Below, in pieces: positions 30,539 through 41,155 of a stretch of 64,000 bases of DNA. The stretch spans positions 1 to 64,000 of the forward strand of contig JASAOO010003497.1 in NCBI GenBank assembly GCA_030849075.1, given 5' to 3'. A program made the translations under genes and the position numbers. Each line of letters starts with the position of its first letter. Within the stretch, counting starts at the first letter, position 1. The notes below the pieces were generated by a model. The model saw nothing but the letters and a program-made list of their open reading frames with translations. It was not told the DNA's origin and did not search any database. Origin of the DNA: Zelonia costaricensis (Eukaryota > Euglenozoa > Kinetoplastea > Trypanosomatida > Trypanosomatidae).

Positions 30539-31228
30539 TCACCAGAACTTCCACCACGGCTTGGTGATGTCGGAGGACGACTGCGCAAAGTACAGCGGGT
30601 CGAGTACGGCAAACACGTTATTGCGCACCGACTCCACGTTGCCGTTAGCCTCGACAGTGAGCCACGCGTCGCTCGAGAAGGTGTTTCGCAGCTCGCTCAG
30701 CTGGCGGCGGTACTGGAACATGCGTTGCATGATCATCTCCGGCTTGTCCTCCGAGTGCTGCTCCAGCGGCTCGCCGGTGTCGTCGTCCTTGCCGGCGGCC
30801 AGGGGCGGGTTGTACAAGGAGTGGTAGACCCGACCCGACTTGCTGTGGTACCAGCGGCCACCAAAGCGGCTTTGCAGCACGTTGTCCGCAATCTCCAGCT
30901 CCACCACCGTGTCGACATGCACGCTCTCCGACTCCTGCATCAGCTTCGACTGCTTCCGCGTGCGCGGGAAGCCATCCAGCACAAAGCCGTTGATGCAGTC
31001 CGGCCGCCGCGTCGCCTCGCTCACCACCTTGACGAGCAGCGAGTCGGGGATGAGCTCGTCGTTGTCGATCAGCTGCTTCAGCTGCCCGCTGTACGCGCTG
31101 TTGCCGAGGTGCACAGCGTTACGCACCGCCTCGCTCGTGGAGACGTAGCACAGCCCGTATCGCTCCTTGACCACCGAGGCCACCGTCGTCTTGCCACCCT
31201 GCGGCGGGCCCTGCACCACGATCTTCAT
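30539..31228 (-). CDS. Adenylate kinase-like protein B (altered P-loop)
   Basis: A 229-residue homologue of long-type adenylate kinase (with LID domain), 31% or so related by eye to its upstream neighbour; the first ATG gives MKIVVQGPPQ. Kept features include the Walker A Gly-Lys-Thr, 'DGFPRTRKQ' (85-93) and a full LID with 'GRWYHSKSGRVYH' and 'PPLAAGKDDDTGEPL'. Changed features: the P-loop is 'GPPQGGKTT' instead of 'GAPGCGKGT'; the AMP-site 'STGDMLREA' is 'STSEAVRNA'; and the Arg of 'RPDD' that binds phosphates in classical enzymes is His 158 ('HSED'). The C-terminus is a distinctive aromatic tail ('KPWWKFW'). It could be a nucleoside monophosphate kinase with altered specificity or a non-catalytic binding protein. 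No targeting signal is obvious. Confidence 0.88.
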   Translation of the reverse strand: MKIVVQGPPQGGKTTVASVVKERYGLCYVSTSEAVRNAVHLGNSAYSGQLKQLIDNDELIPDSLLVKVVSEATRRPDCINGFVLDGFPRTRKQSKLMQESESVHVDTVVELEIADNVLQSRFGGRWYHSKSGRVYHSLYNPPLAAGKDDDTGEPLEQHSEDKPEMIMQRMFQYRRQLSELRNTFSSDAWLTVEANGNVESVRNNVFAVLDPLYFAQSSSDITKPWWKFW

Positions 31229-34200
31229 GAGCGCGGTCGCAGCCCTAAAACGAAAACAAACCCCAGTCAGTTCGCTCGCGCCGCGGCGGGGCACGAAACC
31301 ACGGTGGCGCCGTATGTGTGTGTGTGTGTGTGTTGACGAGCGGCGTGTGGGGGGTGGGGGGGATAAGGGATGCCGCCTCGCCTGTGGGCCCGCTACGGAC
31401 CGAGTTCAATTTGGCGGGCGTACTCACCGCGTCCTGCGAGGAGGGAAGGAGACGAGGCACGAGTGGGAGGCAAAGGCGACGGAGAGGGGGGGGGACTGAT
31501 GGACAGACGGCGAGTAGGGAGGAGTCACAGAAGCGCCGTCTACGCACGCAGGCGTGGCAGACGTGCAGGCGGGGTGTCATGCAATTTGTGTGGAAGCGAG
31601 GGAGGGTGAGAAGGCGGGGGTCTGAGAAGGGGCCGCTGCGTGTTCGCACCACCGCTCCAGCCATCAAGAGGGTGCCTCGCGACGCCAAGGAGCCTCACCC
31701 ACCAGCCGCCTGGGTGAAGAGGCACACGCCGACAGCAGGGTTGCCACTCAGGTCCCTCTCTCTCTCTGGCTTCAGCAGCCACTGACGGCACGCTCGGGTA
31801 TGGGAAAGTGAAGAGCCGCCTTTTCTTTGTGAGAATATCTCGAAGTGGTCGTCCCCCCACCCCACCCCCGCTGCGGTCTCCATCCCCCCGTCACGCACCC
31901 AACCAAGCCGCGGATGCGGGAAGGGCGGGGAGGAGGGGACCCAGGGGGTGGGGGAGAGAGGGGCGGGGCGGCCGCAGTGTGTGGGGGCGCGACTGCCAGC
32001 CCCAATCGGGTGAGTGCTTTCCTTCCTTCACGTACAAGCTCACGCACCGACACACACACGCCCAGACCATCTCAACCCCCTCTCCCGCTTGCTGCTTCAT
32101 GGACCGCGCAGACGCGTTGACGCCCCCCTCCTCCTACCGGCCCTCTGCGCGTCGGATAGCGCCAGAGGCCGCCACACACCGGGAGGGAGGGGGCCGCCAC
32201 ACAAAGAGCATCCGCACGGCGAGCCCGCGGCGAAGTGGGAAGGAAAAACACGCAAGAGGAAGAGAGCATAAAACACGCTCACACACGCACACACCTCCCC
32301 ACACCATCACGCACACAAACGCGAGAGAAGGAAACACTAAGATGTCCGCGGACTCTGAGAAGTCCAGCATATTGAGGAACGTCGCACACACACCCAAACA
32401 CGCAAGCGCCCTCGCACACGCGCTGACGGCGTCAGCGGCAGCCCCCGCGCGAGCCCACCGTGGCGCCCCCGCCCCCTTCCATTGCCTTACCGGATGGCGG
32501 GCGAGGCAGGAGAAGGGGGAGCAGAGGCCACGAGCGCGGAGGGGGGGGGGTGAAGCGTGGGACAGAGACGACAGAACAGGAGAATGAAAAAACGGGCAGG
32601 TCGAGACACAAACAAAGCGAAGAGCCGGAGAAGGCCGCACCACCGACACAAGGGGGTGGCGGGGGGTTGAAGATATAAGGCGCTGTCAAGGTGACCGTCG
32701 ACTCCGACACCCTTCCCGGCTCAGAGACAGTGGCGCTGAAGGGGGTGAGGGGAGGGGGGAGCGGAGGGGGACGGCGAAGTAGGAAAGCAGAACACAAGGA
32801 GAAGGCGGGTATTGAAGGCGAAGACAAAGGGAAGGAGGGAGAGGGGAGGAGAGGCGAGGAGAGGGACTGGTGAGAGCACGTCAGCCTGAGAAATCAAAGC
32901 TACAAACACGCGCTGCCTCCTCCATCCCTCGCACAGAACGCGGCGGCTCGTATCATGAACACTGGAGGGGCCTGGAAACACAGAGAGAAGGGTGGGGCGA
33001 AGTAGGGACGCACGCTCATCAGTGGCAGCGCGCTGTCTTCGAGCAGGTACATCGAGAGCGCCGTAGAGGCGCGAGAGAGCACACGCCGACTTCCTTCTCC
33101 TTGCCGCGCCGGCGTGTGCACTGGCGGCGTTCCATCGACGACTGCACCGCCACGGGGCAGGAGTTCGTGAAGTTCTCTCCGCTCCTCCTTTTCGCAGCGC
33201 ACATTGCGCCCCCCCCCCCCTCCCCTCCGCCCCCCTCCACCGCTCGCAGACGGCACCACAGAGAGCCGCCAAGAGATGCAACCATGCGAGCAGAGCTGAG
33301 AAAAGGGCAAGACAGGAGAGCCGCGTGCGCACAGAGGTCGCAGACAGGGAAACAGAGAAGGACCAAATGCGCAAGAAGAGAGAAACAAAAAGAGCAGATG
33401 GAGGATCTCCTGCAGACACGCACGCACAGACATGCACAACACAACACGCGCACCCGCGCAGAGCCTCTTTCCATTTGTTCGCCGTGTGAGCCCCTCCAAC
33501 ACGCAAAGACAAAAAAAGGGAGAAAAACACAAACGACTGCGACACACACGCACACACACGCACAGACACACAGAGAGTAGCACGTAAATGACGCAACGAG
33601 GCGCACACAACACAACACGAAAACGGAAGCGACCAGAAGGCAGACGCGTGGCATGTGCGTGGTGTGCGCTGAAACTGCCAAGGACAGCGAAGCACGCACG
33701 ACTGGGGGCGAGGATGCTAGAGGGCGGGGTCAAGAGTCCAATGTGCAGCTGAGAAGCTGAAGGTCCGCGTGGGGACAGCCGCCCACACACAGAACCACAA
33801 CAGCTGAACCTTTTCGGAGAGTGGAGAAAGTGCGAGCGCACGCCAGTGCGCCAGCCGAAGAGGGGGCAGCAAAACGCGCCCCTCATGTTTGCAGGCGTAG
33901 GTGTTGCGCATGCTGGCCGGCTCTTCGTGTGGCTCACTGCCAGTGCCCGCCTCCTCTGCCACCCCCGACGCGTTGAGCTTCCTCGCAGTCAGGTGAGCGT
34001 GCACACCCCACGACCACGCCCTCACATTGCCTGCCCCCCCCCCTCGTATTTGCGCGCTTTCTTTTCTCGAAGTCCCCACGTCATTTGCGCGCGCACACGC
34101 ACACCGTCCACCGTCCACCGCCGGCGGCCGCCTCCCCTCCTCCCTACCGCCGCAGCGGAGGCCAACGGCGCCGCAATGAAGTGAGCGAAGAAGAAACAAA

Positions 34201-34498
34201 AGTGAAACCGGAGCTGCGCGAGGCCCAACGCCTCTGCGCTTCTCATCGACGGCGCGACGCACGTAGGCCCATGGCCGGCTAGTCGGCACCTGCCCACGCA
34301 CTGCGTGCACCCTGTTGATTACTCACACGTACACACGCTCGCTAAACTCCTAAGGCATTACCTATCTACTACACCGCTCGCCCGCCGACGCCGGCACGCG
34401 ACACGCCGTCAGCCCAGACCGTGCAAGCGAGCAGACACAAGGCGCACCACAAACGCCCCGGCCCTACCGCTGCCTCATCTCCTCCCCGCCATCGCCAT
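31229..34498. other. Intergenic region between the two adenylate kinase genes
   Basis: About 3.3 kb, unusually long for a tandem pair. It contains GT at about 31315-31333, CA tracts near 32280-32330 and 33541-33570, and G-runs. Open frames are low-complexity. No gene or adenylate kinase fragment is seen. Confidence 0.6.
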
Positions 34499-35155
34499 CT
34501 ACTTGAGACCCGTGGCAATACCGATAGGGTCCAGGAGTGCTGCGATCGTCTTACGCACCTCGTCCACTGTCCGGTTCGCGTTGATCATGGAGTAGACGTC
34601 GCGCCGCGTGAAGTAGTCAGCGAGGGGGCGCGTTTCGCTCTTGTAGATATCCAGGCGCTTCTCGCACACATCGCGGCGGTCGTCCGGCCGCTGGTAAAGG
34701 TCTTCGCCGGTGACGTCGTCCTTGCCGGGGTTCTGCGGCGGGCGGAAGACCTCGTGGTACGTGCGCCCACTTGGCTTGTGAATCCACCGGCCGCTCGTGC
34801 GCTCGAGGATGACGTCGTCTGGCACGCTGAACTCGATTACCTTGTCGATCTTCTCGCCCGCGTTCTCCATCATCTCGGCTTGCTTGATGGTGCGCGGGTA
34901 GCCGTCGAGGATGTACCCGTAGCGGCACTCCGGGTTCTTGATGCTATCCTTGACAATCCCGAACACGATATCGTCGCTGACCAGCTTGCCCGACTCCATC
35001 GCGTCCTTGGCGAGCTTCCCGTTTGCCGTCTTGCGCATCACCGCCTCACGCAGCATGTCGCCGGTGGAGAGGTGGCAGAGGCCGTAGCGCTCCTGTACGT
35101 ACGGGCTTTGCGTACCCTTGCCGCAGCCAGGGGCGCCCATGAGAACAATCTTCAT
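34499..35155 (-). CDS. AK: Adenylate kinase A (canonical)
   Basis: A 218-residue long-type adenylate kinase, catalysing ATP + AMP to 2 ADP. The first ATG lies directly before the P-loop: 'MGAPGCGKGTQ' (6-16). The AMP site 'LSTGDMLREAV' (29-39) and 'YILDGYPRT' (81-89) follow, then the LID with 'GRWIHKPSGRTYH' (122-134), 'NPGKDDVTGEDLYQR' and the phosphate-binding Arg 156 of 'RPDDRRD'. All catalytic residues are present. There is no N-terminal extension and no C-terminal PTS1 (ATGLK), so a cytosolic location is the simplest reading. The neighbouring adenylate kinase B looks like a duplicated and altered copy. Confidence 0.95.
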   Translation of the reverse strand: MKIVLMGAPGCGKGTQSPYVQERYGLCHLSTGDMLREAVMRKTANGKLAKDAMESGKLVSDDIVFGIVKDSIKNPECRYGYILDGYPRTIKQAEMMENAGEKIDKVIEFSVPDDVILERTSGRWIHKPSGRTYHEVFRPPQNPGKDDVTGEDLYQRPDDRRDVCEKRLDIYKSETRPLADYFTRRDVYSMINANRTVDEVRKTIAALLDPIGIATGLK

Positions 35156-36336
35156 TACTATCGCGAAAACAGGCAGCACGAGTGAGAGTGCTACACGACA
35201 AACGGGAGAGAAGCGCGGCGCACAGACGGTACGGCGTGAGCGCGAATGAGCAGCACAAGAGGCGGACGCGGGGAAGCCGGAAGCGGAGATGCGAGGGCTG
35301 AGACAGAGGAGGGGGGGGGCAAAAGAGGCTGCTCGGCAATCCAACTTGTGTGTGTGTGGCGCGGGTTCGCCCGAGTGTGTGGGGTGGGGGGGGAGGGGGC
35401 GGCGTAGAGCATCGAGCAGTGGCAGGTGGGACCAAGCACAAAGGAAGTGAGGGTGCGAGTAGCGGGCGAGGTGCGAGAGCCGCGTAGGCTTGGTTCACAT
35501 GGCGGGGAGGGGGCGTCGCGCCGGCGCCGGTGACCCCAAGGCGATTCTCGAAAAGACGCAGAGGGGTGCTGGAGAAACTCGCACGCCTGCATCACGCGGC
35601 TGAGGTGGCGGAGTCGAAACAGGCTGACAGACAACGAGAGAAAGCGTCATCTCAAGAGGCTTAGTTCGACCCGCATTCCCCCTTCCCGCAGTGGCACCCG
35701 TGACTACGGTGAATGTCGCCGCAGCAGCACCGCTGCTTACTGCGCTCGCTCTCAGCGGTGCAGCCGTGCTGGCCTGGCGTGGGTCACATCATCCACACGC
35801 ACGCCGCAGCGAGCGGTGAGAGTAGAGCAGCACCGCCGCGTCGATCTTGTTCTATCCCGTCGTTGTATCGATGCCGCCGGTTGCCTTTCCTTTTTTCGGC
35901 GGAGGAGGCAGGCGGTGCGTCAGTGTCTGCTCAGCGCCTCCGGCATCCACCGCGAACTCGCCAACACAGCAGAGACGCGCAGCTCTACTCCCTCCCCGCT
36001 TCTCACTCGTGCAGCCCGCGTTCGAAGGCACGGTGCGACAAGCCCCGCAACGAGGGCGTCGGCCGACGTCGCGAGAAGTGGAGGCGACTGGCACGTAGGG
36101 ACGGAGATCGACGCCGGGGAGCAGAGGCGGGCAGGGAGGGGAGGGGAGGGCGGTGCGAGGCCCAACGTCTACTCTATCGTAGAGAATAAAACACACGCAC
36201 CACCGCCGACCGGCCATCGCGGAGCAGAGAGCGAAGTGGTCGGTAAGACAGCGCCAGTGCCGTGCAGCAACAGTCCGCCGCATCCGTACGCTGCGCATCG
36301 ACTGCACCTCCGCCAACGCCGAGGGTGCCACGGCGT
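35156..36336. other. Intergenic region
   Basis: About 1.2 kb between the PrimPol gene and adenylate kinase A. G-rich on the plus strand near 35300-35400 with a short GT tract at 35347-35357. No gene is seen. Confidence 0.65.
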
Positions 36337-38601
36337 CTACGAGGGCTGCACCAGTGCCTTGGTCCCGTAGCGGCGCACCAACTCCTCTGCCGACAGCGGG
36401 GGGAACAGGGCGGCGTGCAGGGCTGCAAGCCGCTCGTACTTCGGGTAGCCGGGGTGGCGCGTCAGCACGGGTGCGGCCCCCTCTGGGGCCTCCCACGGGA
36501 TCACACAGCAGCGTTCGCAGCAATCGTTGGCGTAGCAGCGCAGCTTGATCGACCCAAAGGTCAGGTACAGCTGCGCAAACGTCGATCGGTGGCAGCGGTG
36601 CAGGCGCAGGCAGTACTTGCTCTGCTTCTGCGTGACATAGTACGCCCGAATCGCGTCCTCGTAGTGCGCTGTGATGCGCTCGGCCGCTACGGCAGGGGAG
36701 GTCGCCACGCTTTCCCACGCTGCGGCTGCCGACACCGTCTGGGCTCCTGCGTCGGGGCGGCCGTACTCGGGTGCGATACACCAGAACACCTCGGCGAGCA
36801 GCCGCTTCACCGCCGCGTCATCGACGCGCACGCGCACGCTACGGGGGCGGGGCGGCATGGGCACCTCGAACGGGTTGCCAGACGCACTTGCGGCGGCCTG
36901 CGCCGCCGCCGCGGCGGCAGCGGCAGCGGCAGCGGCCTCATCGCGGAGAAGCCGCAGCGGCCGCCCGCTCGCGGACTGCGGTGTCGAGTCACGCACGATG
37001 CACGCGAGCTCCATCACCCACGCACGCACAACCGCGCGCGCATCTGAGTTGGCGGGCAGGGCCGCTCGGAGCTGAAAGGCGGCGGCGCGCACCTGCGGGG
37101 GTGTCAGGGCGAGGAGGAAGTCGTGCAGCGCCGATGAGGCGAGCGGTGTGGCGCCGGGCAGCACTGGCAGGAGAAAGCGGAAGTACTGCCGCAGGCGCTG
37201 AATGAGGTAGCGCTGCGCCTTGGACGTCTCGGCGTCAGACGAGAGCACGAGGCTCTGCAGCACACTCGGCGCCGCATCACCGACGCTGACGCTTGGCACC
37301 ACCATGCCCAGCTGTGCCGCTTGCTCCGCCAGCAGGTCGTCGCCGGCGCCAATGGCCGGTCCGCTGCCGCAGCCCTCCGCCGTCCCTGCCGCCTTCACGT
37401 TCCACGGCAGGCGGAAGGCGCGCCACCGCGAGTAGACACCAAAGTCGACGCACCGCAGCACGAGAGACGCGAGCTGCGCCTCCTCCAGCGCCACATCGCC
37501 TGAAGTGTCCGCGGCGGTCGCGTGCAGACGGGTGCGCAGAGCCGCCATGAAGGCGTGCAGCTCACGCACCGACTCCAGCGCCGCCCCACCGGCGAGGCGG
37601 AAGTGGACGTGAAAGCTGATCGTCACCGTCTCGAGGCCAGCAACAGGCGATGCGGCGTCACTGCTGCCACGGCGCGCCAGCTGGAAGCTGCTCGTGAGCA
37701 CCACGCACTCCTCCACAGCTGCGTGGAAGGCGGCCTCGACTTCGCGTCGCAGTGCCGTGAGCAGCTTCAGCAGAAGCTCCTCCACAAAGGCCACCGACAA
37801 GGCCGCCGCTGCCGCTCCTCCGCCTCCGCTACACTGCTGCAGCGACGCCAGCGCATCCGTCGCATCGGCGTCGCGACCGTCGCCGCTTGAGTCGCACGCA
37901 AAGTCGATGTCAAAGTACGGGTCCACGGGTGCGTCCTCGTCCACCAGGACGTACAGGTTGCGCGCCGGCGGGTGTCGCACCGCGGCAACGAAATCGGCCA
38001 CGGCGCTGTCGCGGCAGACGCGAGGCACGGCGCCGTCCGCACCTGTGTCGGTCGCGAAGGTCCTGCCGCTCCACATGGGCAGCACGTTGAATGCCTTGCT
38101 GCCCAATCCGCTCGTGCGGTCCAGCGCGAGGGGCACCAGGCCGCGGTTGGGTGCGTAGCCGCGAGCCGCCAGTGCCTCCACCCGGTTGGAATAGAAGGAC
38201 GCTTGCAGACGCCTGGGGTCGGGCACCCGCGGCGGCGCCGCGGGGGCAGCCGTGGCTGCCACGGGCCTGGCCTGCGAGAGGGTCGCGAGGGCGCCGGCGG
38301 CAGCACCGTGCAGCGTCTGCGGGCAGCGCCAGTACCGGTCCGCCGGCACAGCTACGCCGTCCCACGCGTCACACAGGACGTCGAGGACGGCATCGTCAAC
38401 GACGTCTGCGAGGGCGCGCAGTTGGCGCTCACGGCTGCGCGGGTCAATGACGCCGCCGCGAGGGCCGGAGAGCAGAAACAGCGAGTTGATGGAGCTGCCA
38501 AAGCCGTCGTCCTCTGGGTTGGCGTCCTCGCGGCGTCCTTGCGGCCCGCCGTGAGCAGCACGCGCCGCCCCCTCCACGCGGGCGGCCTTGTGTGTTGTCA
38601 T
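36337..38601 (-). CDS. PPL2: PrimPol-like (PPL) archaeo-eukaryotic primase-polymerase
   Basis: A 754-residue protein with an AEP primase core in its middle. Motif I is 'PYFDIDF' with metal ligands Asp 231 and Asp 233. Motif II is 'SFHVHF' (329-334, the SxH). Motif III is 'VDFGVYSRWRAFRLPWNVK' (385-403), with the third Asp at 386 and basic residues for the incoming nucleotide. A C-terminal Cys/His cluster ('CLRLHRCH...CYANDCCERC') fits the zinc-finger primase module of PrimPol. Human PrimPol and trypanosome PPL proteins restart or bypass stalled replication. T. brucei has PPL1 and PPL2, and the neighbourhood (MDH, adenylate kinase, G6PDH) matches what I recall for PPL2, so that name is inferred partly from synteny. 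There are Ala- and Gly-rich inserts (about 255-270 and 560-580). Motif I is DxD where human PrimPol has DxE. Confidence 0.85.
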   Translation of the reverse strand: MTTHKAARVEGAARAAHGGPQGRREDANPEDDGFGSSINSLFLLSGPRGGVIDPRSRERQLRALADVVDDAVLDVLCDAWDGVAVPADRYWRCPQTLHGAAAGALATLSQARPVAATAAPAAPPRVPDPRRLQASFYSNRVEALAARGYAPNRGLVPLALDRTSGLGSKAFNVLPMWSGRTFATDTGADGAVPRVCRDSAVADFVAAVRHPPARNLYVLVDEDAPVDPYFDIDFACDSSGDGRDADATDALASLQQCSGGGGAAAAALSVAFVEELLLKLLTALRREVEAAFHAAVEECVVLTSSFQLARRGSSDAASPVAGLETVTISFHVHFRLAGGAALESVRELHAFMAALRTRLHATAADTSGDVALEEAQLASLVLRCVDFGVYSRWRAFRLPWNVKAAGTAEGCGSGPAIGAGDDLLAEQAAQLGMVVPSVSVGDAAPSVLQSLVLSSDAETSKAQRYLIQRLRQYFRFLLPVLPGATPLASSALHDFLLALTPPQVRAAAFQLRAALPANSDARAVVRAWVMELACIVRDSTPQSASGRPLRLLRDEAAAAAAAAAAAAQAAASASGNPFEVPMPPRPRSVRVRVDDAAVKRLLAEVFWCIAPEYGRPDAGAQTVSAAAAWESVATSPAVAAERITAHYEDAIRAYYVTQKQSKYCLRLHRCHRSTFAQLYLTFGSIKLRCYANDCCERCCVIPWEAPEGAAPVLTRHPGYPKYERLAALHAALFPPLSAEELVRRYGTKALVQPS

Positions 38602-39222
38602 AGGGCCTCGGCGCAGTGGCGGCGCGCCAAACCGTGTGGCCAGTGTGAAGCCTGTGGGACGCGCGCGCCGGAGATGGAAAAACGTGGCGGGGTGTGTGGC
38701 GCAGCGGCGTCACGAGTGTGCGGACCGCGCGTGAGGCGACTCTGGCGTGGCACAACAAACAAACAACAAAGCGTGGCAAGCGAGGCAGACGATGCGTGAC
38801 ATGAGGAGGCGGCGAGTGCTGGAGCGTGGGCCGACACGAGCGGACGCGCCACAGGCAAGCATGCGGCGTGGGCAGTGCGCACTCGATCACGCCGCACTGC
38901 CCACCCACCCGTATCTCTTCCCCTTGCCCCTCCGGCGGAGGACACGACGGGGTTGCGCAGCCATGATGCAATGCAGCGGTGCAGTGCGGCTGCTGCTGCA
39001 CCGAGGCCTGTCAGCTTCGCCTCTCGGCCTCTTCGCCGCTGAGTATGTTAAGGGGGTCGGTAACGGAGGCAGCGGGCGTGCCGCCCATACTTCTAGAGGT
39101 GGGGAAGAAAGACGGAACGTCCAGCAACGCACGGAGCAAGAGGCAGAAGCACTGGAAGGAGGAGAAGGCGGGCGCGAGCGAGGCAGCAGGAGACGGCGCG
39201 GTGCGCCCACATGCCGGCACGG

Positions 39223-39224
<2 letters not shown>

Positions 39225-39257
<33 letters not shown>
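39225..39257. repeat. (CA)n microsatellite
   Basis: A perfect CA tract, (GT)n on the sense strand, in the expected 3' UTR of the PCI-domain gene. Confidence 0.95.
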
Positions 39258-39258
<1 letters not shown>

Positions 39259-39280
39259 CGGTGACTGCCCAGAGAGCAAA

Positions 39281-39313
39281 CATACACACACACACACATA
39301 CACACACACACAC
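39281..39313. repeat. (CA)n microsatellite
   Basis: A second CA tract with one TA interruption, 62 bases past the PCI-domain gene's stop codon. Confidence 0.95.
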
Positions 39314-39374
39314 CGCCAGACACGGGCCAACATACCCGCATGCTTAAATGAGCGGACCACCTCGCCATCGCTGC

Positions 39375-41132
39375 TCACCCGATCTCCGGCACCGCCATCA
39401 AGTTGCGCTCCGCGGAGAGGGCAGCCAGCTGCAGCGAGACAGCCGCAAAGCCGAGGGCCGCGCGCGCGGCTGTCTCGGTCATCACCGTCGCCGCCGCACT
39501 GCCGGTGTTGCGTGGCGCGTCGGTGCACACCGTCCCGTTCACCGCATCGATGCGGGCGCTCACGTGGCCGTCCGAGATGAGCGACACGATGAGCGCGGCT
39601 ACGCTGTCGGGGGACTGGTGGCCCAGCTCCACGGCAGCGTCCGCGAAGTGCACCGTGGTCCGCGCACTCACGTAGTGGTAGCACAGCGCGCGGGCGACGC
39701 TGGATTCAAGCCGGGCAATCACGGCGGGGCTGAGGTGCGGTTCGCGTGACAGGATGCCCCTCACGGCGTCGGTGCAGCACCGCCCAGCGACGCGGAGCTG
39801 GCCTAGCCGTAGCGCAGCGAGGAGGTGGGTGAGCTCCGCGCTGCCCTCCAGCAGCTCGAACAGCTCGGTAGACCGCTGAAGCTGCGTGAGGGCCGTGTCC
39901 AGCGGCAAGGTCGCTATCGCCGACAGCACGACGAGCGCACTGAAGGTTGGCGCCGGCGCTATGACGTGCGCAACGAGCGGCGCAAACTCCATCGCGAAGA
40001 AGTCGGACGACGTCGCGCTGATGTGGGTGCCGCTGCACGGAAAGAGCGCCCCGACGACGGTGTGCACGCACGGCTCCGCCGCACCTTGGCCGGTGGCGGC
40101 GTCGCCGCGCTTCTCGCGTCCATCGGCGTCGGTGACGCAAAAGCGCAGGTTGGGGAAGCGGCTGGCCCCCCACAGGCCCACCTCCGCGCTCGTGCCGTCA
40201 CCCAGAAGCGCCACGGCGCACGCCTCGAAGCGACCCCGCGCGGCGGCGACGTAAGCGGCCACAGTGTTGAAGAACATGCTGTACGACAGCGCGAGCCGCC
40301 AGTACGCCTGGCGCCGCGACAGCGCCGCCCCGGGCGACTCGTGCGACGCGTGCCCGTCCGTACCCTCCCGCTCCTGCGCCTCCGCCCCTTCCAGGAGGGC
40401 GGTGAGGCGGCGCATGTCGTCCTCGTACCGCGACATCTGCAGCACGCGCTCGACGGCCGCGATGCCACCGCGTTGGGCAAAGGCCAGCGTGACGCCCAGC
40501 CGCTGCAACTCGAGAGTTGCGAAGACGGCGACCGGCCCATCGCGGCTGGCGTTGATGTTGACGTGCATGAGGCCGTTCAGCCGCGTGCTGGCTACCACAT
40601 CGTTGTCGCCGATGGCCGCGGCCTCCCGCATCGCGTCCAGGTGCGCGCCGACCAGGGCCAGCGACTCCTTCAGGCAGACAAACGGGTATGCGTCGGCCTC
40701 GCCCGGAGCCGCGGGGGCAGTGCAGGAGGCGGCCGGGGGGAAGGCCCACGGGTCGCCGGCACCCAGCCGCCACCACTGCACGAGCACGGGGGCACCAACA
40801 CGTTCGGCCGGCGCCATGCCAGGGACTCGGCTCTCGCACACCACGGCCAGTTTGCGCTCCGCCACGGCGCTCATCAAGGGCCGCGCGCGCTCCGAAACCC
40901 GCTCCTTGACCGCGGCCATCGCCTCACTGCTGCACTGCCGCAGCGCATCCTCACTGCTGCCGTGGCAGCACCACTGCTCCACCGCCTCCACCTCGCTCAC
41001 GTTGCGGCTCTCCTCCGCGAGGTGGCGCATCAACACCGCGAGCGCCGCACCGGCGCCATCGCTCTGGTCGGGCCACATGGCGGCCGCACTCAGACGCGCA
41101 CACCGTTGCAGCGCCGGCACCGCTGTCGCCAT
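39375..41132 (-). CDS. PCI-domain protein, RPN7/CSN1-like
   Basis: A 585-residue protein starting at the first ATG (MATAVPALQR). The C-terminal third looks like a PCI domain: helical repeats, then a winged helix ending in 'DGHVSARIDAVNGTVCTDAP' (about 521-540). This closely parallels the 'KID.VNGIVET..P' strand-turn motif of proteasome lid RPN7 and COP9 signalosome CSN1. The preceding 'FFNTVAAYVAAARGRFEACAVALL' resembles the TPR-like helices of the same proteins. Such subunits scaffold the proteasome lid, the signalosome or eIF3. The N-terminal region (about 1-250) is divergent and Ala-rich. A CSN1 role fits better than RPN7 because of the divergence, but the two cannot be separated by eye. 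The expected 5' UTR carries a CA tract and the 3' UTR GU tracts. Confidence 0.78.
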   Translation of the reverse strand: MATAVPALQRCARLSAAAMWPDQSDGAGAALAVLMRHLAEESRNVSEVEAVEQWCCHGSSEDALRQCSSEAMAAVKERVSERARPLMSAVAERKLAVVCESRVPGMAPAERVGAPVLVQWWRLGAGDPWAFPPAASCTAPAAPGEADAYPFVCLKESLALVGAHLDAMREAAAIGDNDVVASTRLNGLMHVNINASRDGPVAVFATLELQRLGVTLAFAQRGGIAAVERVLQMSRYEDDMRRLTALLEGAEAQEREGTDGHASHESPGAALSRRQAYWRLALSYSMFFNTVAAYVAAARGRFEACAVALLGDGTSAEVGLWGASRFPNLRFCVTDADGREKRGDAATGQGAAEPCVHTVVGALFPCSGTHISATSSDFFAMEFAPLVAHVIAPAPTFSALVVLSAIATLPLDTALTQLQRSTELFELLEGSAELTHLLAALRLGQLRVAGRCCTDAVRGILSREPHLSPAVIARLESSVARALCYHYVSARTTVHFADAAVELGHQSPDSVAALIVSLISDGHVSARIDAVNGTVCTDAPRNTGSAAATVMTETAARAALGFAAVSLQLAALSAERNLMAVPEIG

Positions 41133-41155
41133 GGTGGTGATTAGGCAGAAGCGTG

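Larger units (their letters stand above)
38602..39374. other. Intergenic region with two CA tracts
   Basis: About 770 bases downstream of the PCI-domain gene. Two CA microsatellites (39225-39257 and 39281-39313) lie 60-150 bases past its stop codon. No gene is seen. Confidence 0.65.
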
